Origin: Bradyrhizobium sp. CB2312
GTDB taxonomy: Bacteria > Pseudomonadota > Alphaproteobacteria > Rhizobiales > Xanthobacteraceae
Assembly (NCBI RefSeq): GCF_029714425.1
Contig: NZ_CP121668.1
Location: 7,275,501-7,339,500, forward strand
DNA: 64,000 nucleotides
Reading direction: 5' to 3'
A program made the position numbers and the translations under genes. The notes under the pieces were generated by a model. It did no database searches. It saw only the letters and a program-made list of their open reading frames with translations, and had not been told where the DNA came from. Of this stretch, positions 26,722 to 35,244 are shown one piece after another (position 1 is the first letter of the stretch; the number at the start of each line of letters is the position of its first letter).

Positions 26722-26750
26722 CGAGCAGAGTATGTGGCGACGCCTAGCGC

Positions 26751-27704
26751 CTACCGCCCTGCCCCATACAGCTGCCCATACTCATTCTCATACGACGCAT
26801 ACGAATCCTTCAGCGTCGCCATGTTGAGCAACATCGTCGCAACCATCGTGCCCGCCCTGTCGAACACCCGTGTCTTCACCCAGGCACTCTCGGTGCGGCG
26901 GCTGCCGGAGAGCGCGACCACCTCACGCTCGACCTCGTACTCTTCGTCGACGAAGAGCGGGCCCTTCACCAGGCGGATCTCCTGATCGGCGAACAGGCCG
27001 ACCGCCGGGCCCTTGGCCGGCAGCGGATCCTCCTTGGAGCGGTACTGGAACAACACACTCAGCATTTCCATCGGAATGATCGGCCTGCGCCACGGATCGT
27101 CGGCGGTCGCGTAGTAAGGGGAGTTCTCGGTGATGACGGAGAGCTTCTGCCGCAGCGAAAACGGATAGAGGTCGCCCATGTTCTGGTCGAACGCCATCCG
27201 CACGCTCTGCCGCTTGCTCGTCTGCGCCACCTTCACGTCGCGCAGGATCACGGGATCGGTGAGCGGCTTGAGCTCCGTAAGACGCGTCTCCAGCGCAGTC
27301 TGGGCGTGCGGCTCACCGACCGAGGCCGTGCCGCGCAGTACCTCGGTGCCGTCGCGCTTCACCATCTGGACCTGGCACTGACTCGTCCCCGGCAGCGGCT
27401 TCGACAGGATCGCCTGCACCTCCTCACCCTCGTAGCAGACGCTGCGATAATGCGCCGAGAGGCAACCGGTCTCGAACCAGGCCCGCCCCCACAAGCGCTC
27501 GCCGAGCGGAGCGAACTGGCTGAAATGCGTCGGACCCTCGATGGTGCCGCCCTTAAAGCCGAGCTTCTGCGCGGTCGCGTCGTCGTGGATCGAGGCATGC
27601 GCGTCGTAGGTCTGCGCTTGCAACATCTGGCGCGGCCGGCGCCACGGGCCGGTCAGGGCCTCGGCCGTCTCGGTGATCTCGGTGTCGAATGCATTTGCAG
27701 CCAT
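26751..27704 (-). CDS. Hotdog-fold (MaoC-like) protein of unknown substrate
   Basis: 317 aa from the ATG at 27704, with GGAG six bases upstream; a GTG at 27716 is possible. The N-terminal half has a hotdog-like segment, LGFKGGTIEGPTHFSQFAPL, followed by YEGEEVQAI, typical of MaoC dehydratase relatives. The C-terminal half (LFADQEIRLVKGPLFVDEEY) looks like a second hotdog copy. Proteins of this kind act on acyl-thioesters or serve as hydratases. It is divergent from the indolepyruvate oxidoreductase gene, so a joint role in aromatic or fatty acid degradation is possible. Confidence 0.65.
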   Translation of the reverse strand: MAANAFDTEITETAEALTGPWRRPRQMLQAQTYDAHASIHDDATAQKLGFKGGTIEGPTHFSQFAPLGERLWGRAWFETGCLSAHYRSVCYEGEEVQAILSKPLPGTSQCQVQMVKRDGTEVLRGTASVGEPHAQTALETRLTELKPLTDPVILRDVKVAQTSKRQSVRMAFDQNMGDLYPFSLRQKLSVITENSPYYATADDPWRRPIIPMEMLSVLFQYRSKEDPLPAKGPAVGLFADQEIRLVKGPLFVDEEYEVEREVVALSGSRRTESAWVKTRVFDRAGTMVATMLLNMATLKDSYASYENEYGQLYGAGR

Positions 27705-27867
27705 GGTGCTCTCCACTGGAAGCCATGACTAGCAGGAGCGCCACGGATGCGGCCAGCGATATTGACTTCGCGGCCCCATGCCTTTGACTGTCACAATTCG
27801 CGTCGCGCAGCCGCAACCCCTCCCGCAGCGCAAACCCCACGCCGAACGAGACACGAGGACTCCTGAA

Positions 27868-30800
27868 ATGACGCTGATGCAGGTCGAGCTGGACGATAAA
27901 TACCGGCTCGAATCGAAGCGGATCTTCCTGTCCGGCACGCAGGCCCTGGTCCGCCTGCCCATGTTGCAGCGCGAACGCGACCGGCTCCAGGGGCTCAACA
28001 CCGGCGGCTTCATCTCGGGCTATCGCGGTTCCCCGCTCGGCATGTACGACCACGCGCTGTGGCGCGCGAAGTCTTTCCTCCAGCAGCACGACATCGCCTT
28101 CGTCCCCGGACTGAACGAGGATCTGGCGGCGACCGCGGTCTGGGGCAGCCAGCAGGTCGGCCTATTCCCCGGCGCCAAGGTCGATGGCGTGTTCGGCATC
28201 TGGTACGGCAAGGGTCCCGGCGTCGACCGCTCGGTCGACGCGCTCAAGCACGCCAATGCGGCCGGAACCTCGCTCAACGGCGGCGTGCTCGCGCTGGCCG
28301 GCGACGACCATGGCTGCCAGTCCTCGACACTGGCGCATCAGAGCGAGCAGGTGTTCGCGGCGGCGCTGATCCCCGTGATCAATCCGGCGACGCTGCAGGA
28401 CTATCTCGATCTCGGCCTCTACGGCTTTGCACTGTCGCGCTTCTCCGGCTGCTGGGTCGGCTTCAAGGCGATTAGCGAGACGGTCGAGAGTTCGGCCTCC
28501 ATCTACAGCGATCCCGAACGCATCAAGATCGTGCTTCCCGATGATTTCGAGATGCCGCCCGGCGGCCTCAACATCCGCTGGCCCGATCCGCCGCTGGAGG
28601 CCGAGCGGCGCCTGTTCGGCCCGAAGATGGCCGCGGTGCAGGCTTTTGCCCGCGCCAACCAGCTCGATCGCATCGTGCTGGATTCCAAGCCGGCCCGGCT
28701 CGGCATCGTCGCGACCGGCAAGGCCTATCTCGATCTGCGCCAGGCGCTCGCTGACCTCGGCATCACCGACAAGGACGCGCAGGATCTGGGCTTGCGCATC
28801 TACAAGGTCGCGCTGACCTGGCCGCTGGAGGAAAGCGGAGCAAGGCGCTTCGCCGAAGGCCTTCAAGATGTGCTGGTGGTCGAGGAGAAGCGCGGCTTCA
28901 TCGAAGACCAGCTGATGCGCATCCTTTACAACATCGATGCGTCCAGGCGCCCGACCGTGACAGGCAAGCGCGACGAGCGTGGCGCACCGCTGCTGCCGAG
29001 CGAGGGCGAGCTGACGCCGACCATCGTCGCCGGCGCGCTGGTGGCGCGTTTGCGCAAGCTCGGCCATCACAGCCCGGTGCTGGAGCAGCGCCTCGCCCGG
29101 CTCGAGGCATTCGACAATCCCGTCACATCAAGTTCGCAGATCAAGCTCGCGCGCACGCCGTTCTTCTGCTCGGGCTGCCCGCATAACTCCTCGACGCGCG
29201 TGCCCGAAGGCAGCCGCGCCATGGCCGGCATCGGCTGCCACGGCATGGCCCTGAGCATGCCGACCCGCCGCACCGACCTGATCTCGCACATGGGCGCCGA
29301 GGGCGTGAACTGGATCGGCCAGTCACCGTTCACCACCGAGAAGCACATTTTCCAGAATCTCGGCGACGGCACCTATACCCATTCCGGCCTGCTGGCATTG
29401 CGCGCCGCCTCCGCCGCCGGCATCAACATCACCTACAAGATCCTCTACAACGACGCCGTCGCGATGACCGGCGGCCAGCCCGCCGAAGGCGCCTTCAATG
29501 TCGCGCAGATCGCGCACCAGGTCTGGGCCGAAGGCGTCAAGCGGCTCGCGATCGTCTCGGACGATCCCAGCAAATATCCGCAAGGTGATTACTTCCCGCA
29601 AGGCGCGACCATCCATCACCGCCGCGAACTGGACGCAGTGCAGCGCGAGCTGCGCGACATCAAGGGTCTTACCGTCGTGATCTACGACCAGACCTGCGCG
29701 GCGGAAAAGCGCCGTCGCCGCAAGCGCGGGCTCTATCCCGATCCGGCAAAACGCGCCTTCATCAACGAGCTCGTCTGCGAAGGCTGCGGCGATTGCTCGC
29801 AGGCCTCCAACTGCGTCTCGGTGCAACCGCTGGAGACCGAGTTCGGCCGCAAGCGCCAGATCGACCAGTCGAACTGCAACAAGGACTTTTCCTGCGTCGA
29901 AGGCTTCTGCCCGAGCTTTGTCACCATGCATGGAGGCACGCTGAAGCGGATGAAGACCTCGGCCGTGGACTCCGGCCAGCTGTTCGCCGATCTGCCGCTG
30001 CCGTCGGCGCGCGAGCTCGACGGACCCTACAACATCCTCGTCACCGGCATCGGCGGCACCGGCGTCATCACCATCGGCGCCCTGCTCGGCATGGCCGCCC
30101 ATGTCGACGGCCGCGGCTGCTCGGCGCTGGATTTTACAGGCCTGTCGCAGAAGAACGGCGCGGTGATGAGCCATGTCCGCATCGCGCCGAGGCCGGAGGA
30201 TATCTCCGCGGTCCGCATCACCACCGGCGGCGCCGACGTCATCCTCGGCTGCGACATGATCGTCTCGGCTGGCCCGACTGCGCTCAGCCGCGCCGAGCGC
30301 GGCGTGACCAAGGCCTATATCAACGCCGACCTGCAGCCGACCGCGAGCTTCGTGCAAAACCCCGATCTCGATTTCGAGCTGGGCACGATGCAGACCGTGC
30401 TGCGCGATGCCGTCGGTGACAAGAACCTCGACATCATCGACGCCACCGGCATTGCCGCCGCGCTGATGGGCGACAGCATCGCGACCAATCCCTTCATGCT
30501 CGGCTTCGCGTTCCAGAAGGGCGCGATCCCGCTGTCGCTGGAGGCCCTGCTCCGCGCCATCGAGATCAACGGCGCCGCAATCGAGATGAACAAGCTCGCC
30601 TTCACCTGGGGCCGCCTCGCCGCCCACGACATGTCGCGGGTGCGCAGCGTGCTCCAGTTCAAGAACAGGGCGTCCGCGCCGACAAAATCGCTGGATGACA
30701 TCATCGCGACCCGGGCGGAGTTTCTGACCAATTATCAGGACAAGGCCTATGCCGACCGCTACCTCGCGGCCGTCGCCAAGGTGCGCAAGGCGGAAACGGC

Positions 30801-31344
30801 AGCTTCGCCCGCCTCCACTGAGCTGACCGACGCCGTGGCAAAAAACCTGTTCAAGCTGATGTCCTACAAGGACGAGTACGAGGTCGCCCGCCTCTATACC
30901 GATGGCAGCTTTGCGAAGAAGGTGTCCGAAAAGTTCGACGGCGACTTCACGCTGAAGTATCACCTCGCTCCGCCGATCTTCGCCAAGCGCGACAAGGCGA
31001 CGGGCCGGCTTCAGAAGCAGGAGTTCGGCGGCTGGATGATCCACGCCTTCCGCGTTCTTGCAAAACTGAAATTCCTGCGCGGCGGCGCCTTCGATCCGTT
31101 TGGTCGCACCGACGAGCGCCGGACCGAGCGGAAGCTGATAGCGGATTATGTTGCGATGATCGAGCAGCGGATGGCCGGGCTGACGGCGGAGCAGATCCCA
31201 CTGCTGGCGCGGCTCGCGAGGGTGCCGGAGAGCATCCGCGGCTTCGGGCATGTCAAGGAAGCCAATATCAAGCTGGCGGCGGCCGAGGCGGCGCGGCTGG
31301 AAGCGGAGCTCGAGAACAGCCGCTTTGCGGCGGCGGCGGAGTAG
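27868..31344 (+). CDS. Fused indolepyruvate:ferredoxin oxidoreductase (IorA-IorB)
   Basis: 1158 aa from the ATG at 27868, preceded by a GAGGAC ribosome binding site. The N-terminal part (about 1-380) is the pyruvate-oxidoreductase alpha-like domain (NTGGFISGYRGSPLGMYDHA). The middle is the thiamine-diphosphate part (GIGCHGMALSMPTRRTDL, then GDGTYTHSGLLALRAA). A cysteine-rich stretch (VCEGCGDCSQASNCVSV, SCVEGFCPSFV) probably binds Fe-S clusters. The gamma domain begins GIGGTGVITIGALLGMAAHV. It oxidises aryl-2-oxo acids such as indolepyruvate to acyl-CoA. The single fused chain is usual for proteobacteria. Confidence 0.92.
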   Translation: MTLMQVELDDKYRLESKRIFLSGTQALVRLPMLQRERDRLQGLNTGGFISGYRGSPLGMYDHALWRAKSFLQQHDIAFVPGLNEDLAATAVWGSQQVGLFPGAKVDGVFGIWYGKGPGVDRSVDALKHANAAGTSLNGGVLALAGDDHGCQSSTLAHQSEQVFAAALIPVINPATLQDYLDLGLYGFALSRFSGCWVGFKAISETVESSASIYSDPERIKIVLPDDFEMPPGGLNIRWPDPPLEAERRLFGPKMAAVQAFARANQLDRIVLDSKPARLGIVATGKAYLDLRQALADLGITDKDAQDLGLRIYKVALTWPLEESGARRFAEGLQDVLVVEEKRGFIEDQLMRILYNIDASRRPTVTGKRDERGAPLLPSEGELTPTIVAGALVARLRKLGHHSPVLEQRLARLEAFDNPVTSSSQIKLARTPFFCSGCPHNSSTRVPEGSRAMAGIGCHGMALSMPTRRTDLISHMGAEGVNWIGQSPFTTEKHIFQNLGDGTYTHSGLLALRAASAAGINITYKILYNDAVAMTGGQPAEGAFNVAQIAHQVWAEGVKRLAIVSDDPSKYPQGDYFPQGATIHHRRELDAVQRELRDIKGLTVVIYDQTCAAEKRRRRKRGLYPDPAKRAFINELVCEGCGDCSQASNCVSVQPLETEFGRKRQIDQSNCNKDFSCVEGFCPSFVTMHGGTLKRMKTSAVDSGQLFADLPLPSARELDGPYNILVTGIGGTGVITIGALLGMAAHVDGRGCSALDFTGLSQKNGAVMSHVRIAPRPEDISAVRITTGGADVILGCDMIVSAGPTALSRAERGVTKAYINADLQPTASFVQNPDLDFELGTMQTVLRDAVGDKNLDIIDATGIAAALMGDSIATNPFMLGFAFQKGAIPLSLEALLRAIEINGAAIEMNKLAFTWGRLAAHDMSRVRSVLQFKNRASAPTKSLDDIIATRAEFLTNYQDKAYADRYLAAVAKVRKAETAASPASTELTDAVAKNLFKLMSYKDEYEVARLYTDGSFAKKVSEKFDGDFTLKYHLAPPIFAKRDKATGRLQKQEFGGWMIHAFRVLAKLKFLRGGAFDPFGRTDERRTERKLIADYVAMIEQRMAGLTAEQIPLLARLARVPESIRGFGHVKEANIKLAAAEAARLEAELENSRFAAAAE

Positions 31345-31369
31345 CGGTTAGGCGCGAGCTCTCTCCGCG

Positions 31370-31455
31370 CGTCATTGCGAGGAGCGAAGCGACGAAGCAA
31401 TCCAGGATCTTTCCGCGGAGGCGGCCTGGATTGCTTCGCTGCGCTCGCAATGACG
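31370..31455. repeat. Long intergenic palindrome (CGTCATTGCGAG family)
   Basis: The arms CGTCATTGCGAGGAGCGAAG and, inverted, CGCTGCGCTCGCAATGACG, with inner GAAGCAATCCAGG / CCTGGATTGCTTC, make a long hairpin 26 bases after the indolepyruvate oxidoreductase stop. A terminator-like or mRNA-stabilising role is possible. Confidence 0.85.
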
Positions 31456-31486
31456 AGATTGTGGAGTGCGCTTGCCACACGCTTGG

Positions 31487-31589
31487 TGTCATCGCCCGCG
31501 AAAGCGGGCGATCCAGTACGCCGCGGCAGTTATTGTTGATCTCGCCGTCTCTGGAATACTGGATGCCCCGCTTTCGCGGAGCATGACAG
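31487..31589. repeat. Second long palindrome (TGTCATCGCCCGCGAAAGCG family)
   Basis: The arms TGTCATCGCCCGCGAAAGCG and CGCTTTCGCGGAGCATGACA, with inner GATCCAGTA / TACTGGAT, form an imperfect stem just before the end of the next minus-strand gene. It differs in sequence from the palindrome at 31370. Confidence 0.8.
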
Positions 31590-31601
31590 CGGTGGAGATG
31601 G

Positions 31602-33329
31602 CTAGACCGGCGCTGCGGCCGCACCCGCTGCGACTGCTGCATTCCCCTCCGCCAGATGCCGTCCCGCGATGTACCCGAACGTCAGCGCCGGTCCGAGCGT
31701 GATGCCCGGCCCGGGACAATTGCCATTCATGATCGAGCCCATGTCGTTGCCGCAGGCGTAGAGGCCCGCGACCGGTGTGCCGTCCCCGCGCAGCACGCGG
31801 GCCTGCGGATCCACCTTCATGCCGATGGCGGTGCCGAGATCGGCCGGATAGATGCGCATCGCGAAGAACGGCGCGCGGAGGATCGGCGCGACGCAGGGGT
31901 TGGGCTTGTGAGCGGTATCGCCGAGATGACGCTGGTAGATCGTGCTGCCGCGGCCGAATTCGGGATCGCGGCCCTCGTTGGCATCGGCGTTGTAGCTTGC
32001 AATCGTCGCCTTGAGCGTGGTTGGCTTGATGCCGATCTTCGCCGCCAGCTGCACGATGTCAGGCGCCTCGACCAACTCGCCGCTCGCCACATAGCGCCGC
32101 ACCCTGCGCGTGAACGGCTTGATGCGGCCGAGGCCGTAGGCCCATAGGAACGCGTGGTCGCAGATCAGATAGAACGGCCGGTCCGGCTCGCCATTGCCAT
32201 CGCGCAGCATGGCGAGCACGAACTCATGGTACGACAACGCCTCGTTGACGAAGCGACGGCCGGCGGCGTTGACCGCGATCACGCCGGGCTTGGCGCGGTC
32301 GGTCACCGTGTGCGGAAAGACTCCGCGGCTGCCATCGGCGCGACGGAACAACGAGGCCGGCACCCAATAGGCCGGGCTCGTCGCGTCCGTATTGAGCGCG
32401 GCGCCGACCGTGGCCGCGAGCCGAAGCCCATCGCCTGTGCTTGATGGGTTGGCTGCCGAGACGAAGCCGGCTGCACGCGGAAAAAAGCGCTTGCGCAAGG
32501 TCGCATCGTGCGAGAAGCCGCCAGTCGCCAGCACCACGCCGCGACGCGCGGCGATCGGGCGGTCACGCGCGCCGTGACGGACGACGACGCCATCGACGCG
32601 ATCGCCCTGCATCGACAAATCCTCGACATCCGCGCTGAACAGGATCTCGACCTGCCGCGCCAGCAACGAGGCGTAGAGCCGCGCCGCGAGCGCATTGCCG
32701 AGATGCAGCGTCGTGCCGCGCGGGCTGTGCAGCCGCTGCAGCGCGTATGCGGAAACCAGCCGCGTAGCGCGCAACGTCGAACGCAGCGATTTTCCGGCAC
32801 GCCGCAGATGCGGGATATCGAGCGGATCGACCATCATCCCGCCGAACAGCGTGAACTCCGGCAGTGGCGGCCGCAGGCGCGCAAAAGCCTGGCCGAGCCG
32901 TGTGCCGTCGAAAGCGACCGGCTCCAGCACGCGTCCGCCTGATGTTGCGCCCAATCGTTCCGGATAACAATCCGGATAGACGTTCACGGGCTGGAGCCGC
33001 ACCTCGGTATTGGCTTCGAGCCATGCGACCGCCTCCGGGCCACGCGTCAGGAAAGCAGCGCGCAGGCCCGCATTGGCAGGCTCGGGAACCGTGCTCGACA
33101 GATATTGAACTGCATCCGTGATGCTGTCGGAGAGTCCTGCCTCTTTCATCCTGGCATTGGCGGGGATCCAGACCATGCCGCCGGACCGCGCCGTGGTGCC
33201 GCCGACGAAGGCGGTCTTCTCGATCACCAGCACGCGCAGACCTTCAGCGGCAGCCACTGCCGCGGCGGTCATGCCACCGGCACCGGCGCCGATGACAATG
33301 ACATCGTAGGTCTCATGCGCCGGCATCAT
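31602..33329 (-). CDS. FAD-dependent dehydrogenase (3-ketosteroid-Delta1-dehydrogenase / fumarate reductase flavoprotein type)
   Basis: 575 aa. The N-terminal FAD motif is DVIVIGAGAGGMTAAAVAAA, followed by GGTTARSGGMVWIPAN. A second FAD region, GVVLATGGFSHDATLRKRFF, and the C-terminal LYACGNDMGSIMNGNCPGPG fit the FAD_binding_2 family, which includes 3-ketosteroid dehydrogenases. The active-site tyrosines of true steroid enzymes cannot be confirmed by eye. It is separated from the HtrA-like gene upstream by a hairpin (33412-33432) and probably transcribed alone. Confidence 0.85.
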   Translation of the reverse strand: MMPAHETYDVIVIGAGAGGMTAAAVAAAEGLRVLVIEKTAFVGGTTARSGGMVWIPANARMKEAGLSDSITDAVQYLSSTVPEPANAGLRAAFLTRGPEAVAWLEANTEVRLQPVNVYPDCYPERLGATSGGRVLEPVAFDGTRLGQAFARLRPPLPEFTLFGGMMVDPLDIPHLRRAGKSLRSTLRATRLVSAYALQRLHSPRGTTLHLGNALAARLYASLLARQVEILFSADVEDLSMQGDRVDGVVVRHGARDRPIAARRGVVLATGGFSHDATLRKRFFPRAAGFVSAANPSSTGDGLRLAATVGAALNTDATSPAYWVPASLFRRADGSRGVFPHTVTDRAKPGVIAVNAAGRRFVNEALSYHEFVLAMLRDGNGEPDRPFYLICDHAFLWAYGLGRIKPFTRRVRRYVASGELVEAPDIVQLAAKIGIKPTTLKATIASYNADANEGRDPEFGRGSTIYQRHLGDTAHKPNPCVAPILRAPFFAMRIYPADLGTAIGMKVDPQARVLRGDGTPVAGLYACGNDMGSIMNGNCPGPGITLGPALTFGYIAGRHLAEGNAAVAAGAAAAPV

Positions 33330-33411
33330 GCGGCAAGGGTCCGAGGGCGAGGCATGACACCGTCATACCCCGCCCGAGCAGAGATAGGCCATAGTCTGAT
33401 GCCGGCGCTTC

Positions 33412-33432
33412 ACCTCTCCCTACGGGAGAGGT
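33412..33432 (-). terminator. Perfect hairpin downstream of the HtrA-like gene
   Basis: ACCTCTCCC and GGGAGAGGT are perfect 9-bp arms with a 3-base loop. It lies 40 bases after the HtrA-like stop. No U tract follows, so it may stabilise the 3' end or be part of the CTCTCCC repeat family seen at 35185, 43980 and 62228. Confidence 0.4.
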
Positions 33433-33471
33433 AACACCGCGTCCTCGGCTTGGACCAAAGCCAAAGAAGGT

Positions 33472-34491
33472 TTAGCGCGCCGGCTTGCGCTCGATCGGGT
33501 CGATATCGATCGCCCGCAGGCGGCCGAGCCGCAGCACGTCCATGGCGAGCCGTCGGCCGATCCGGTCGCGGTCGAGCACGCGGATCAGATCGTCGACGCC
33601 GTTGATCTCGACGCCGTCGAGCCTGATCACGACGTCGCCGGGCAGCAGGCCCGCCTTGGCCGCCGGGCCGTCAGGCTCGATCTGCATCAACAGCGCGCCC
33701 ATCTTGTTCTCGACGCCGGCCAGCACCGCATGCCGCCGCGGGACCGGCGCGGTCTGCCCGGCCACGCCGATATAGGCGCGACGGACATAGCCGTGGCGGA
33801 TGATCTCCGACAGCACGAATTGCGCGGTGTTGCTGGCGACCGCAAAGCAGATGCCTTGCGCGCCGTTGATGATGGCCGTGTTGATGCCGATCACCTCGGC
33901 ATTCGACGACACCAGCGGCCCGCCGGAATTGCCGGGATTGAGCGCGGCATCGGTCTGGATCACGTCCTCGATGGTGCGCCCGCTCACCGAACGGATCGAG
34001 CGGCCGAGCGCCGAGACCACGCCGGCCGTGACGGTCGATTCGAAGCCGAGCGGATTGCCGATCGCGATCACCAGCTGGCCGCGCTTGAGGCTCTTGGAAT
34101 TGCCGAGCGCGGCATAGGGCAGATCGCGCACGCCGTTGGCGCGGAGTAGCGCAAGATCGGTATCGGGATCGACGCCGAGCACCCGGGCATCGCCGACATG
34201 GCCCTCGACATCCCGCAGCCGGATCTCCTTGGAGGAGCCGACCACATGGCTGTTGGTGAGCACGAGTCCGTCAGGCGAGATCACGATGCCCGAGCCGAGC
34301 CCGCCGCGCTCGCGGCCATTCGGCACCTTGGGACCGGTCTCGACCCGCACGACCGCTGGGCCGACGCGGTCGGTCACGTCGATCACAGCATTGGAATAGG
34401 CATCCAGCAGCGCCCGGTCATCGGCCGGGGCAGCCGCCGTCGTCCGCGATGACGAGGCGTCATCGGCGATATCTGAGGTGAAATCCAGCAT
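33472..34491 (-). CDS. HtrA/DegP-like serine protease with one PDZ domain
   Basis: 339 aa. The triad is visible: His in LTNSHVV, Asp in DTDLALLRA and Ser in NPGNSGGPL. One PDZ domain follows (GPAAKAGLLPGDVVIRLDGV). The N-terminus (MLDFTSDIADDASSSRTTAA) has no signal peptide or membrane helix, unlike DegP, so it is likely cytosolic or exported by another route. It probably degrades or chaperones misfolded proteins. It is followed at 108 bp upstream by the gamma-subunit-like gene on the same strand. Confidence 0.88.
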   Translation of the reverse strand: MLDFTSDIADDASSSRTTAAAPADDRALLDAYSNAVIDVTDRVGPAVVRVETGPKVPNGRERGGLGSGIVISPDGLVLTNSHVVGSSKEIRLRDVEGHVGDARVLGVDPDTDLALLRANGVRDLPYAALGNSKSLKRGQLVIAIGNPLGFESTVTAGVVSALGRSIRSVSGRTIEDVIQTDAALNPGNSGGPLVSSNAEVIGINTAIINGAQGICFAVASNTAQFVLSEIIRHGYVRRAYIGVAGQTAPVPRRHAVLAGVENKMGALLMQIEPDGPAAKAGLLPGDVVIRLDGVEINGVDDLIRVLDRDRIGRRLAMDVLRLGRLRAIDIDPIERKPAR

Positions 34492-34597
34492 GGCAAGAGT
34501 CCTTGGGGCTCACACACATGGTGGCCTGTTCCCTCCTACGCAAGGGACCCGCCCGGGGGCGCAGGGCTGGACTGCCAGTGCTTGACTACCCAGCTGG

Positions 34598-35047
34598 CTA
34601 GGGCACCCGCCGCAGCGTGCCCGCCCTCGCCTTGACCGGATCGAGCAACGACCAGTCGCCATCCGGGAGCACATGGCCCTTGGGGAACGGCGCGCGCAGC
34701 TCGAGCCCGAGCGAGCGCAGCACGCGGTCGTCGCGGTAGTAACATTGCAGCACGACGCGAACGAGCGTTGCGGCAGGCGCGCCGCCGTGCTTGCGAAACT
34801 CCTGCGCCACCGCATCGCGCGCGGCAGGTTCGAGATCAGCGAGCGGCATCCCCGCAAGCCGCGCCAGATGGTCGAGCGCTGCCGCGACAGGTCTGGTGTC
34901 GCGGCCGAGCGTTGCAAGGATGTCGGCCTGGATGATCTCGTCGTCGGCGCCGGGGGCGCGATATTCCTCGCTCGGAGGAATGATCATCGCGGCGATGGTG
35001 CGCAAGTCCTGGCGCTGCCGCGGCGTGAGGGTCGGCTGATCAGTCAT
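34598..35047 (-). CDS. Gluconate 2-dehydrogenase subunit 3-like protein
   Basis: 149 aa. The opening LTPRQRQDLRTIAAMIIPPS and the closing region ALDHLARLAGMPLADL, QCYYRDDRVLRSLG, resemble the small gamma subunit of gluconate 2-dehydrogenase. It has no clear leader. It follows the GMC oxidoreductase gene on the same strand, separated by a repeat-containing gap of about 200 bp. The two probably form one membrane-linked dehydrogenase, but no cytochrome subunit lies here. Confidence 0.7.
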   Translation of the reverse strand: MTDQPTLTPRQRQDLRTIAAMIIPPSEEYRAPGADDEIIQADILATLGRDTRPVAAALDHLARLAGMPLADLEPAARDAVAQEFRKHGGAPAATLVRVVLQCYYRDDRVLRSLGLELRAPFPKGHVLPDGDWSLLDPVKARAGTLRRVP

Positions 35048-35092
35048 GGCGTACTCTCGTTAGTTCATTCCCGCCGCAAAGACGGTGCGCTC

Positions 35093-35208
35093 CCTCCGCC
35101 GCTCGCGGGGGAGGGTTGGGGGGAGGGTGTCTCCACAGAGGGATTCCCCCAGAGGAGAAAGCCCACACCCGGCACTTCGCACCGACCTCTCCCGCAATCG
35201 GGAGAGGT
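35093..35208. repeat. CTCTCCC-type palindromic repeats between two oxidoreductase genes
   Basis: Two hairpin-forming units: CCCTCCGCCGCTCGCGGGGG and GGAGGG near 35093, and ACCTCTCCCG / CGGGAGAGGT at 35185-35208. They belong to the same family as repeats at 33412, 43862-44004 and 62228-62330. Confidence 0.7.
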
Positions 35209-35244
35209 ACACGGAGGTCGCGGCTCGCTTCGATCCACATCATC

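Noticed and set aside
29323-31251. 642-residue minus-strand frame opposite the indolepyruvate oxidoreductase
   Set aside because: It has shadow composition, no motif, and the opposite gene is fully supported.
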